DNA of 22,274 nt, taken from positions 1 through 22,274 of the forward strand of contig CALXKG010000033.1 of assembly GCA_944388825.1 (NCBI GenBank). The letters are read 5' to 3'. Numbering within the stretch: position 1 is the stretch's first letter; every line of letters begins with the position of its first letter. The notes beneath the pieces were generated by a model. It searched no databases. It worked only from the letters and a program-made list of their open reading frames with translations, and had not been told where the DNA came from. Of this stretch, positions 7,422 to 15,045 are shown one piece after another. The stretch is from an uncultured Clostridia bacterium. GTDB taxonomy: Bacteria; Bacillota; Clostridia; Oscillospirales; Ruminococcaceae. Both the position numbers and the translations under genes were made by a program.

Positions 7422-7452
7422 AAAGGAGCGCTCTTTGCGGGCGCTCCTTTTT
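7422..7452. terminator. Bidirectional terminator
   Basis: AAAGGAGCGC (7422-7431) pairs with GCGCTCCTTT across a 9-nt loop, followed by a T-run on the plus strand. It ends the beta-helix gene, and its A-rich 5' flank makes it usable for the convergent deacetylase gene too. Confidence 0.88.
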
Positions 7453-7459
7453 CATGCCG

Positions 7460-8161
7460 TCAGGGGAGCGGGACAAACGCGTACCCCGCCGCCCGCGCCT
7501 GGTCGATAAAGTCCGGGAGCATCTCGGCGTTATAGGGGGAGACGGCGTGCAGCAGGTAGATGGCCCCCGGGTGGAGGGCTTCCACCGCCTTCCGGCAGGC
7601 TTCGGCCGGGTCTACGCCCGCGTCCGGCTCCCAGTCCCTGTAGGCGTAGCTCCAGAAGACGGAGGTGTAGCCGAAGTCCTGGACGTTGGCCAGCATCCGC
7701 GCGGAGAACTCGCCCATCGGCGGGCGGAAGTATGTCATCTTATATTGAAACTGCGCTTCCATCCGGGCGGCCACCGCCGCCAGCTCTTCCCGCTGCCTGT
7801 CCAGGCTGACGGTGGGGAAGGAGGGGTGGTTTTCCGAGTGGTTGCCGACCGTATGGCCCTCGGCGATCATCCGCCCGACCAGCTCCGGCTCGGCGTCCAG
7901 ATAATCCCCGGTGATAAAAAAGGCCGCCTGCACCCCCTTTTCCGCCAGGGTATCGAGGATGGAGGCGGTGCAGCCGTTTTCATACCCCTCGTCGAAGGTG
8001 AGGGTCAGGGTCTTCTCGTCCGGGCCGATGAACAGCCCGCCGTATTCCCCGTACTTCTGCTGGTAGTCCAGGCAGCTGAGCGGCCGGTTTTCCCGGTCGA
8101 CGTTCGTCCCCTGGCCCCAGCCGAGGAGGGTGTTGTCCAGGGCGTTTAGGTCAAGCCCGTT
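7460..8161 (-). CDS. pdaA: PdaA-like polysaccharide deacetylase domain (frameshifted 3' part)
   Basis: This carries the NodB deacetylase domain. It has the catalytic motif TFDEGYENG, the metal-binding HTVGNHSENH, the YFRPPMGEFS motif, and HPGAIYLLHAVS near the end. The TFD-GYENG and GNHS-HP signatures match PdaA, which removes acetyl groups from muramic acid during muramic-lactam formation in the spore cortex. The frame has no good start codon with a ribosome binding site. It joins the lipoprotein ORF at 8146-8550 through the A9 run at 8160-8168. Slipping back one base (or one extra A) fuses the two into a 363-residue protein. Without fusion the NodB domain would have no export signal. Programmed slippage, phase variation, a real null mutation or a homopolymer sequencing error are all possible. 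Confidence 0.85.
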   Translation of the reverse strand, partial: NGLDLNALDNTLLGWGQGTNVDRENRPLSCLDYQQKYGEYGGLFIGPDEKTLTLTFDEGYENGCTASILDTLAEKGVQAAFFITGDYLDAEPELVGRMIAEGHTVGNHSENHPSFPTVSLDRQREELAAVAARMEAQFQYKMTYFRPPMGEFSARMLANVQDFGYTSVFWSYAYRDWEPDAGVDPAEACRKAVEALHPGAIYLLHAVSPYNAEMLPDFIDQARAAGYAFVPLP

Positions 8162-8550
8162 TTTTTTTCCGTCGTGACCCCTTCCATCGCCGTCACCGAG
8201 CCGCCGGCGTCCGGCTTTTCGTCCAGCGTCTCGTCTTCCAGACGGTCTTTGCCGTCTGTTTCGCCGTCCCCGGCGTGGGAGCTGCCGGTTTTGTCCTCCG
8301 CGTCCCCGTCGTGCGCGCCGGACGCGTCTTTATCGGGTTCGCCGCCCGTCATCCCGTCCAGCCCGTCCGAGACGTCGTCCCCCAGGTCGCTCACCATATC
8401 GCCGACCCCTTCCCCGATATCGCTTGCCGCGTCGCCCACCGCCGTGCCGGAAGAGGGCTTGTCGTCCACCTTGCCGTCCGAAGCGTCGCAGCTGGAAAAG
8501 ACCAGGAGCATCCCGGCGAGCAGGAGCGGCAGCAGCCGTTTTTTCATCAT
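8146..8550 (-). CDS. Lipoprotein N-terminal part of the PdaA-like deacetylase
   Basis: The zero-frame product is 134 residues: a lipoprotein signal (MMKKR, hydrophobic core, FSSC with the lipid Cys at residue 21), then a long Asp/Gly/Glu-rich acidic linker, ending 5 residues after a Lys-Lys pair encoded by the A9 tract. The start at 8550 is supported by AAGGAAGG 7 nt upstream. The frame upstream of 8550 is open but unsupported. The domain order (lipobox, flexible linker, NodB domain in the -1 frame) is what an anchored extracytoplasmic deacetylase would have, so this is best read as the first half of a single gene spanning 7460-8550. If translation stops at 8146 the cell makes only an acidic lipoprotein. 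Confidence 0.8.
   Translation of the reverse strand: MMKKRLLPLLLAGMLLVFSSCDASDGKVDDKPSSGTAVGDAASDIGEGVGDMVSDLGDDVSDGLDGMTGGEPDKDASGAHDGDAEDKTGSSHAGDGETDGKDRLEDETLDEKPDAGGSVTAMEGVTTEKKTGLT
8160..8168 (-). other. A9 slippery tract joining the two halves of the deacetylase gene
   Basis: The minus strand reads G-GAA-AAA-AAA-ACG in the lipoprotein frame, which contains the heptamer A-AAA-AAA in the correct phase for -1 ribosomal slippage. Slippage by -1, or transcriptional insertion of one A, continues as AAC GGG CTT GAC into the NodB frame. One A fewer gives an immediate TGA. Confidence 0.7.
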
Positions 8551-8607
8551 AGCAGGACCTTCCTTTCGATTTAAGTCGCATAAATCGCGTACCTTTCGGT
8601 ACAAATG

Positions 8608-8637
8608 GAGTATGCCGGGGTTTTTGCCGGATTATGC
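8608..8637 (-). promoter_or_regulatory. Candidate sigma-G-type promoter of the pdaA-like gene
   Basis: On the minus strand, GCATA (8633-8637), 18 bp, then CATACTC (8608-8614). This matches the forespore sigma-G consensus GHATR-N18-CATNHTA except for the last base. PdaA is a forespore gene in Bacillus subtilis, which supports the reading. A GTACC-GAAA-GGTAC tetraloop hairpin (8589-8602) lies at the predicted transcript start. The rest of the 8551-8771 interval holds the divergent promoter at 8708-8736 and nothing else I can support. Confidence 0.5.
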
Positions 8638-8707
8638 GGCGGGCGTTCAGGCAGAATCTGACAGAAAAACGGCGCAAACTTTGGCATGGTTTCATTTATC
8701 CGGCGTA

Positions 8708-8736
8708 TTGTCTAACGGGCCAGGATATGCTACAAT
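8708..8736 (+). promoter_or_regulatory. Sigma-A promoter of the second wall-binding gene
   Basis: TTGTCT (8708-8713), 17 bp, then TACAAT (8731-8736). AAGGAGG follows at 8758-8764, 7 nt before the ATG at 8772. Confidence 0.8.
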
Positions 8737-8771
8737 AAAAAAATACCTGCCATGGGCAAGGAGGAACCAAC

Positions 8772-9878
8772 ATGAAAAAACAGATGGCTGCGGCGCTTGC
8801 CTGCGCGCTGCTGGCGGCGTTCGCGCCGGTTTCAGACATGGCCGCCACCCTTCCGGGGGGTAATGCAGGCGGTCAGCGCTTCAGACGCTGAAACCGTCAT
8901 CACAGACGGCTTTTTTGACAACGGGAAGCGGCCGGTATCGGCAACGGCACCGGCGGCTGCGGCATCGGTTCCGGGCAGAACGCCTCCAACGTGGCCTTTA
9001 CCGCCGACGGCAGCGGGATCGTATTTGCCCGGGGCGGTTCCGGCGCTGCCCCCATCCGGGATATGCAGAATACCGGCGGGTGGTCCGGCGTCGTCTTTGC
9101 GGGGACGGAGGGCACCGTCTACGGCGATGTTGTCCTGCGGGATGTGCTGACCATTCCGGCGGGGTATACGCTGTGCATCCCGCAGGGAGCTTCGCTGGAT
9201 ATTTCCGCCGCCGGCGCGGTGAACGAGGGCGTCGTGAACCAGTACGGCAGTCTGACCGGGCGTTTTGACGGGGACGGGGAAGTCCATGATTTTTCACCCA
9301 CTCCCGAACCTGAGCCGGAACTCCCCGCCGAACCGGCGGAAGAAGAGGAAGAGCCGTCCTTTACTCCCACCGAGCAGGTTTCCGACGGGGCGCATGACTA
9401 CTCGATGGGGACGATGCTCTACATCGACGGCAAGCGGGCCAAAGGGCTTACCGAATATGAAGGGGAGACTTATTATTTCGGCCAAAGCGGCTGGATGCAG
9501 ACCGGCTGGGCCAGGCTGGAAGACGGCTGGCGGCATTTCGGCGAAGACGGGCGGATGCAGGCCGGCTGGATGCGGGACGGCAGCGTCTGGTACTATTTAG
9601 ACCCCGAAACCGGCGTCATGGCGGACGGCGGGCTGCGCACCATCGGCAAATCCACCTATTACTTCCACGGCTGGGGCGGCATGGCCTCCGACTGGTGGTA
9701 TGAAGATGAAAACGGGGACTGGTACTATTTCGGCGGCTCCGGCGCGATGAAGGCGGCAAGCTGGGTCGAATGGCAGGGCGGCTGGTACTATCTCACCGAG
9801 AGCGGGAAGATGGCTGTCAGCACCGACGTCGGCGGGTACTATGTCGGCGCGGACGGCCGCTGGGCGGAGTCTTTCTGA
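8772..9878 (+). pseudogene. Secreted cell-wall-binding protein with two compensating frameshifts
   Basis: A shorter paralogue of the protein at 4797-7412. The ATG at 8772 (AAGGAGG 7 nt upstream) opens a signal peptide (MKKQMAAAL...), but the frame stops at TGA 8889-8891 and again at 8916-8918. Removing one G from the G6 run at 8855-8860 continues the signal into a plausible cleavage region (MQAVSASDAE). A second change of opposite sign near 8919-8930, for example one extra G at GGG 8923-8925, returns to the original frame. That frame is then open to 9878: a Gly-rich segment, a beta-strand-rich domain (LTIPAGYTLCIPQGASLDI), a Pro/Glu linker, and about 7 cell-wall-binding repeats. Its promoter and terminator are intact and the repeats undamaged, so decay is recent, or the sequence has errors, or the reading is switchable. 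Confidence 0.75.
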
Positions 9879-9890
9879 TACAGTGCGGAT

Positions 9891-9940
9891 GCGTCCCGGA
9901 AGGGCGGCGGTTTTCCCGCCCCTTCCCGGGGCGCTTTTTC
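9891..9940 (+). terminator. Intrinsic terminator of the second wall-binding gene
   Basis: A long GC-rich imperfect stem starts GCGTCCCGG and closes with CCCGGGGCGC. Five T residues follow (9935-9939). Confidence 0.82.
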
Positions 9941-9957
9941 TGTCCCCGGAAAACCGG

Positions 9958-9986
9958 TTGTCTGTCCCGCGTTTCTATGATATAAT
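9958..9986 (+). promoter_or_regulatory. Sigma-A promoter of sbcDC
   Basis: TTGTCT (9958-9963), 17 bp, then TATAAT (9981-9986). The leader to the GTG of sbcD is about 100 nt. Confidence 0.8.
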
Positions 9987-10093
9987 GAAGAAAAAACGAA
10001 AAGCCCGGCGGTTTATGACGGGACTATGGGGTTTTGGGGGGCTGTGCGCGGCGCCCGCGCTTTTCCCGTTCCCGCCGGGCAGGAGGTCTTGCT

Positions 10094-11254
10094 GTGAAAT
10101 TTATCCATATCGCCGACCTGCACCTGGGCAAGTCGATGTTTGATTACCCGCTGCTGGACGACCAGAAAGCGGTGCTGGAACAGGTGCTGGGGTATGTCCG
10201 CCAGTACGGGGCGGACGCGGTCGTCGCGGCGGGCGACCTCTACGACAAGCCGGTGCCGCCGGCCGGGGCGGTGACGGTGCTGGACGGGTTCATGACCGCC
10301 CTTTCGGAGATGGGCGTCCCGCTTTTGATGGTGAGCGGCAACCACGATTCGCCGGAGCGGCTGGACTTCGGCGCGGCGCTGCTGGCGGGGAAAGGGGTCT
10401 ACCTGGCCGGGGCGTTTACCGGCGCGCCCCGCAAAGTGACCCTCGGGGCAGCGGGGGACGAGGCCGACTTTTACCTGCTGCCCTTTATCCGCCCGGGGGA
10501 TGTCCGGCGGTTTTACCCGGACGGGGAGGTCAGGAGCTACGACGACGCGGTGCGGCTGGTGCTGCGGCGGGTGGAGCTGTCGGGTACCCGGCCCAGCGTC
10601 CTGGTCGCCCACCAGTTCGTGACGGCGGGGGGGAGCGCCCCCGACGCCGGCGGGTCGGAGCTTTTGAGCATCGGCGGCACCGACAACGTCGACGTCTCCA
10701 ACTTCCTGCCCTTCCAGTACACCGCCCTGGGGCATATCCACCGGCCCCAGCGGCTGACCCGGGACGCGGTGCGGTACGCCGGGTCTTTGATGAAGTATTC
10801 CTTCGGCGAGAGCCACGACCAGAAGTCGGCGGTGCTGGTGACGCTGCGGGGGATGGAGGAGCCGGATATCGCGCTGCTGCCCCTCTCCGCCCCCCACGAC
10901 CTGCGGGAACTGCGGGGGCCGCTGGAGGCGCTGCTCTCCCCCGAAAACGTCGCGGGCGGCAGCCCGGAAGACTACCTGCACATCACGCTGACCGACGCAG
11001 AGCCGGTCGCCGACCCGATGCGCCGCCTCAGGGAGGTCTATCCCAACATCATGCGGCTGGACTTTGCGTCCGCCGGGTCTTACGGCCCCGGGGAGGAACT
11101 GTCGGCGGAAGAGGCGGGGAGCCGCAGCCCGGAAGAGCTGTTCGCCGGGTTTTATGAACAGATGCAGGGGCAGAAGCTGACCCCGCAGGAGGCGCTTGCC
11201 GTCCGGATGGCGATGGACGACGTCTGGGGCAGCCCGGAAGGAGGTAAAGTATGA
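10094..11254 (+). CDS. sbcD: Exonuclease subunit SbcD
   Basis: Nuclease subunit of the SbcCD (Mre11-Rad50-type) complex, which cuts DNA hairpins and protein-blocked ends in the cytoplasm. The 386-residue product carries the calcineurin-like phosphoesterase motifs in order: IADLHLGK (Asp8, His10), AGDLYDK, SGNHDSPERL and GHIHRPQ, with the C-terminal SbcD domain after them. The start is GTG at 10094 with AGGAGG 7 nt upstream (10081-10086). The longer open frame from 10034 has no site and includes non-conserved sequence. The stop overlaps the sbcC start by 4 nt (ATGA at 11251-11254), indicating translational coupling. Length and motifs are normal. Confidence 0.97.
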   Translation: MKFIHIADLHLGKSMFDYPLLDDQKAVLEQVLGYVRQYGADAVVAAGDLYDKPVPPAGAVTVLDGFMTALSEMGVPLLMVSGNHDSPERLDFGAALLAGKGVYLAGAFTGAPRKVTLGAAGDEADFYLLPFIRPGDVRRFYPDGEVRSYDDAVRLVLRRVELSGTRPSVLVAHQFVTAGGSAPDAGGSELLSIGGTDNVDVSNFLPFQYTALGHIHRPQRLTRDAVRYAGSLMKYSFGESHDQKSAVLVTLRGMEEPDIALLPLSAPHDLRELRGPLEALLSPENVAGGSPEDYLHITLTDAEPVADPMRRLREVYPNIMRLDFASAGSYGPGEELSAEEAGSRSPEELFAGFYEQMQGQKLTPQEALAVRMAMDDVWGSPEGGKV

Positions 11255-14200
11255 GACCGCTGACGCTTTCGATGACCGCGTTCGGCCCCTATGCCGGGAC
11301 GGTGACGGTCGATTTCACCCGCTTTGGGGAAAAGGGGCTGTTCCTCATCACCGGCGACACCGGGGCCGGCAAGACGACCATCTTCGACGGGATCATGTTC
11401 GCCCTTTACGGCGAGGCCAGCGGCAGCGTCCGGGAGCCGGACGCCTTCCGCAGCGGCTTTGCCGCCCCCGAGACCGAGACCAGCGTCTCCCTCACCTTCC
11501 GCTGCCGCGGGGCGGAGTATACCGTCGTCCGCTCCCCCAAATACGACCGGCCGAAGGCGCGGGGGGAGGGGATGGTGACCCGGCCCGCCGCCGCCGAGCT
11601 GCGGCTGCCGGACGGGAGCGTCCTCACCGCCTTAAAGGCCGTCAACGAACGGATCCAGTCGGTCATCGGCCTCACCGCCCGGCAGTTTTCCCAGGTGGCG
11701 ATGATCGCCCAGGGGGATTTCCAGAAGCTGCTGCTGGCCGACTCCAAAGACCGGCAGAAGGTCTTTTCCACCCTTTTCGCGACCGGAAACTTCGGGCGGT
11801 TCACCGACCGGCTGCGGGCGCTGGAAGGGGAAGCCCGGGCGGAGAAGGAGCGGCTGCAGCAGGAGATCGTCCTCTGCCGCCGCCAGGCCGAGCTGCCGGA
11901 GGGCGCGCTGCCGGACGGGGCGGCGGACACCCCTTACCTCTGGGAAGAGATGGAGGCGGCGCTTGTGTCCGCCGCGGCGGCGGACGGGGAAACGGAGGCC
12001 GCGCTGGCGGAGTCCCTGAAGCAGAACGGGGAAAAGCGGGCGGGGCTGCTGGCCGCCATACAGTCGGGGCGGGAGGTCAACGCTTCCCTGGACGCGCTCG
12101 GGCGGGCGCGGCAGGAGCTTTCCCTCCAGCAGGTGCGCGCCCCTGAAATGCGCCGGACGGAGGAGCAGCTGCGCCTCGCCGGAAGGGCCGAAACCGTCCG
12201 CCCGAAAGCGGACGCCTGCGCCGCCGCCGTTCGGGCAAAACGGGATGCCGATGCGGCGGAGGCGCTTGCCCGGGAACGGGCGGCGTCCGCCGCCGCCGCT
12301 TTGCGGGAGGCGGAAGCGGGGCTGGCCCTCGAGGAAAAGAACCTGCCCCAGCAGGAAAAGCTGACCGGGGAATTGCGGCTTCTGACCGACGCCCGGCCGA
12401 AATTCGCGGCCCTTTCCCGGGCGGAACGGGAGCTGGACGAAAAAAAAGCCGCCCTGGCGGGGCGGGAAAAGGAGGTCTCCGGCCTGCGGCTTTCGCTGGA
12501 CGGGGAACGGGGCCGTCTGAGCAGCCTGCGGGCGAGCGAAGCCTCCCTCCGCTCCGTCCCGGCGGCCCTCGCGGAAAACGAAGGGGCGCTCGCGCGGACG
12601 GCCGAGCTGCAAAAACGGATCGCCCAGATGCAGGCGGCTTATAAGACCTACCGGGATACCGGGCGGGAACTGGGCGGCCGGCAGGCGGTCGCAAAGGCGG
12701 ATCTCAAGCGCTGGCAGGACGCCCAGCGGACGCTGGAAAAGGTGCGCACCGGCTTTTTCGCCCATCAGGCGGGCTTCCTGGCGGCGGAGCTGCGGGAAGG
12801 GGAGCCCTGCCCGGTCTGCGGCTCCACCCACCATCCGGCCCCGGCGGCGCTTCTGGACGGCGCCCCGACCGAGGAGCAGCTGAAAAACGCCGAAACGGCC
12901 GAGCAGGAGGCCGCCCGCCGCTCCGCCCAGTCGAGCAAAGCCTCCGGCGAGACGGCGGCCAGGCTGCAGACGATGGAGAAAAACCTGCGGCAGCTGCTGG
13001 GGCAGCTGTTCGGCGCGGGGGAAGAGGAAGACATCGCGGCGGTCTTAAAGGACCGGGAGGGCAGATGCAGGGACGACGCCGCCCGGCTTGCCGGAGAACG
13101 GGATATCCTGCGGCAGAAGGCGGAAAAGCTCGCCGGCCTGTCGGCGGAGATCGCGCAGAGCGCGGAACGCGCGGAAGACCTGGCCGCCCGGCTGGAGACC
13201 GCCCGCGGGGCGCTGGACGCCGCGAAGGCCGATGCCGCCGCGGCGGAAGCGTCGGCCAGGGGGCTGCGGGAAGGGCTGCCCTGCAGGTCTGCGGAGGAAC
13301 TGGAGGGGTTGATCGCCCGGAAGCGGGCGACCCTCTCCCGGCTCCAGGACGCCCTTTCGTCGGCAAGGCGGAGGGCGCAGGGGCTTTCGGAAGCCCTCTC
13401 CGCCGCGTCGGCCCGGGCGGAAGCGGATGCCCGGGCGGCGGAGACGGCCGGGGAGACGCTCTCCCGGACGTCGGAAGAATACCGCGCGGCGCTGGCGGAG
13501 GCCGGTTTCCCGGACAGGGACGCCTACCTTTCCGCCCGGATGGAGCCGGGCGAGCAGGAGGCCCGCCGGAAGGAGCTGGAAGGGTGGAAACAGCAGGTGC
13601 TGCGGCTGGGCGAGCAGGCGGCGACGCTGGAAAAGACCCTTGCCGGGCGGGAGCGGGCAGACCTCGCGAGCCTGCAGGCGGCCCTGTCCGAGGCGGAAGC
13701 CGAAGGGTCGCGGATGCAGCGGGCGGAGCGGGACGTCTACCGCCGGCGGGAGAACAACCTTTCGGTCCTTTCCCGGCTGCGGGAGAGCCAGCCGGCCTTT
13801 GCGTCGGCGGCCGGACGCCATGCGATGCTGCTGCGGCTTTACCAGACGGCGGCGGGGGGGATCGCCGGCAAAAAGCGGCTTTCGTTTGAGGCGTATGTCC
13901 AGGCGGCCTATTTCGAGCGGGTGATCCGGGAAGCCAACCGGCGGCTGCAGGTGATGTCGTCCGGGCAGTATAAGCTGCTGCGGGCGGACGAAAAGGAAGG
14001 GGCCGCCCAGATGGGGCTGTCGCTCAATGTGCTGGATTATTATACCGGCAGGGTGCGCAGCGTCAGGACCCTTTCGGGGGGCGAGACGTTTATGGCGGCG
14101 CTGGCGCTGGCGCTGGGGCTTTCGGACGTGATCGCGATGTCCTCCGGCGGGGTGCAGCTGGAGACGATGTTCATCGACGAAGGGTTCGGCTCCCTGGACA

Positions 14201-14358
14201 GCGGCGCCCTCGACCTGGCGCTGCGGATCCTCTCCGACGTTTCGGACGGGAAGCAGCTGGTCGGCCTGATCTCCCACGTCCCGGAGCTGTCGGCGCGGAT
14301 CGACCGGAAGGTCCGGGGCCGGAAGACGGCGGCGGGCAGCCGGGTGGAGCAGGATTAG
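11251..14358 (+). CDS. sbcC: SMC-like ATPase subunit SbcC
   Basis: ATPase partner of SbcD. The 1035 residues have the Rad50 layout. An N-terminal ATPase half has Walker A GDTGAGKT (35-42) and a Q-loop region near SQVAMIAQGDFQKLL. Two long Ala/Glu/Arg-rich coiled coils are separated by the zinc-hook CPVC (520-523). The C-terminal half has signature LSGGE (from 941) and Walker B FIDEGFG (974-980, Asp976-Glu977). AGGAGG before the ATG at 11251 and the 4-nt overlap with sbcD give a two-gene operon. The coiled-coil part is extremely GC-rich, which opens many spurious frames on both strands. No defect is seen. Confidence 0.97.
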   Translation: MRPLTLSMTAFGPYAGTVTVDFTRFGEKGLFLITGDTGAGKTTIFDGIMFALYGEASGSVREPDAFRSGFAAPETETSVSLTFRCRGAEYTVVRSPKYDRPKARGEGMVTRPAAAELRLPDGSVLTALKAVNERIQSVIGLTARQFSQVAMIAQGDFQKLLLADSKDRQKVFSTLFATGNFGRFTDRLRALEGEARAEKERLQQEIVLCRRQAELPEGALPDGAADTPYLWEEMEAALVSAAAADGETEAALAESLKQNGEKRAGLLAAIQSGREVNASLDALGRARQELSLQQVRAPEMRRTEEQLRLAGRAETVRPKADACAAAVRAKRDADAAEALARERAASAAAALREAEAGLALEEKNLPQQEKLTGELRLLTDARPKFAALSRAERELDEKKAALAGREKEVSGLRLSLDGERGRLSSLRASEASLRSVPAALAENEGALARTAELQKRIAQMQAAYKTYRDTGRELGGRQAVAKADLKRWQDAQRTLEKVRTGFFAHQAGFLAAELREGEPCPVCGSTHHPAPAALLDGAPTEEQLKNAETAEQEAARRSAQSSKASGETAARLQTMEKNLRQLLGQLFGAGEEEDIAAVLKDREGRCRDDAARLAGERDILRQKAEKLAGLSAEIAQSAERAEDLAARLETARGALDAAKADAAAAEASARGLREGLPCRSAEELEGLIARKRATLSRLQDALSSARRRAQGLSEALSAASARAEADARAAETAGETLSRTSEEYRAALAEAGFPDRDAYLSARMEPGEQEARRKELEGWKQQVLRLGEQAATLEKTLAGRERADLASLQAALSEAEAEGSRMQRAERDVYRRRENNLSVLSRLRESQPAFASAAGRHAMLLRLYQTAAGGIAGKKRLSFEAYVQAAYFERVIREANRRLQVMSSGQYKLLRADEKEGAAQMGLSLNVLDYYTGRVRSVRTLSGGETFMAALALALGLSDVIAMSSGGVQLETMFIDEGFGSLDSGALDLALRILSDVSDGKQLVGLISHVPELSARIDRKVRGRKTAAGSRVEQD

Positions 14359-14373
14359 CGCGTTAGGCATGGG

Positions 14374-14398
14374 AAAAGGCAGGGGTATCTCTGCCTTT
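14374..14398 (+). terminator. Hairpin after sbcC, left copy of a flanking pair
   Basis: AAAAGGCAG and CTGCCTTT form the stem, but there is no T-run beyond it (CCGCTTGACA follows directly). The sequence is nearly the same as the hairpin at 15044-15070, on the far side of the toxin-antitoxin pair. It is probably a weak or damaged terminator of sbcDC. Confidence 0.6.
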
Positions 14399-14402
14399 CC
14401 GC

Positions 14403-14450
14403 TTGACACGATGGCCAAATAATAGTATAATATAGTTAGAATTTTACTAT
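14403..14450 (+). promoter_or_regulatory. Promoter and candidate operator of the toxin-antitoxin module
   Basis: Perfect sigma-A hexamers TTGACA (14403-14408) and TATAAT (14426-14431) are 17 bp apart. ATAGT occurs at 14422-14426 and again at 14432-14436, one helical turn apart, and the inverse ACTAT at 14446-14450. This cluster covers the -10 box and start site, a typical position for autorepression by a Phd-family antitoxin. The operator role is an inference. Confidence 0.75.
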
Positions 14451-14462
14451 GGAGGTGGGAAT

Positions 14463-14744
14463 ATGATCATTCGTCCTTCTGCTGCAATCCGGCAAAATTA
14501 CAACGAAATTGCAGAAACCTGCCGTGAGACGGCTGAACCGGTTTTCCTGACCAAAAATGGCGAAGGGGATCTGGTCGTGATGGATATTGAAACGTATACC
14601 CGGAGGGAGAAGATGTTGCAGCTGCGGGAGGAACTGCTGGCAGTGGAAGAAGCCCGACTGCATGGGAAGAAGGGGTATTCAATTGAGGAAGTTGTAAAAA
14701 TGATGGATCAGGCGATTCAGGAGACGGTAAAAGGTGGAAAATAA
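14463..14744 (+). CDS. Type II antitoxin, Phd/YefM family
   Basis: A 93-residue protein. The N-terminal part (MIIRPSAAIRQNYNEIAETC) and the following VFLTKNGEGDLVVMDIETY match the Phd/YefM DNA-binding fold. The C-terminal half is a charged helical tail that would wrap and neutralise the toxin. GGAGGT lies 7 nt before the ATG. The gene overlaps the toxin ORF by 11 nt, the usual antitoxin-first order. It probably represses its own promoter. Base composition is clearly more AT-rich than in sbcC or the LysR gene, which suggests acquisition as a cassette. Family assignment is good; the subfamily is not resolved. Confidence 0.92.
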   Translation: MIIRPSAAIRQNYNEIAETCRETAEPVFLTKNGEGDLVVMDIETYTRREKMLQLREELLAVEEARLHGKKGYSIEEVVKMMDQAIQETVKGGK

Positions 14745-15045
14745 ATTTCACATAGAGGTATCGGCCAGAGCGGCGCAGATGTTTACTGCCCACCTGGCCT
14801 ACTGGGCGCAATATGGCGCTGGCCCGGCTGATAAACTACGGGATGCTTTTTTGAAAGCACTTCAGTCGTTGGAATGGATGCCTGAAAGATGCCCTTGGCT
14901 GAAAGATAATTATATCCCATATCATAAATACAGATTCCTTTTATTTGAAAAACGGTACATGATTATTTTTCAGCTGGACGGTCAGATAGTTTATGTAGAT
15001 TATGTACTGGATTGCCGTCAGGATTACAGGTGGCTGATACGTTAA
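14734..15045 (+). CDS. Type II toxin, RelE/ParE family
   Basis: A 103-residue protein with the RelE/ParE architecture: N-terminal EVSARAAQMFTAHLAYWAQ helices, then the strand-rich part PYHKYRFLLFEKRYMIIFQL and the closing strand VYVDYVLDCRQDYRWLI. RelE-type members cleave mRNA on the ribosome and ParE-type members poison gyrase. The sequence alone does not decide which, though the Tyr/Arg-rich C-terminus resembles the RelE side. The start is GTG at 14734, inside the antitoxin gene, so translation is coupled. It ends directly at a terminator hairpin. Confidence 0.9.
   Translation: MENKFHIEVSARAAQMFTAHLAYWAQYGAGPADKLRDAFLKALQSLEWMPERCPWLKDNYIPYHKYRFLLFEKRYMIIFQLDGQIVYVDYVLDCRQDYRWLIR

Noticed and set aside
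11632..12834. 400-codon minus-strand ORF and other frames opposite sbcC
   Set aside because: Caused by the very high GC content of the coiled-coil coding region; no start signals or domains.
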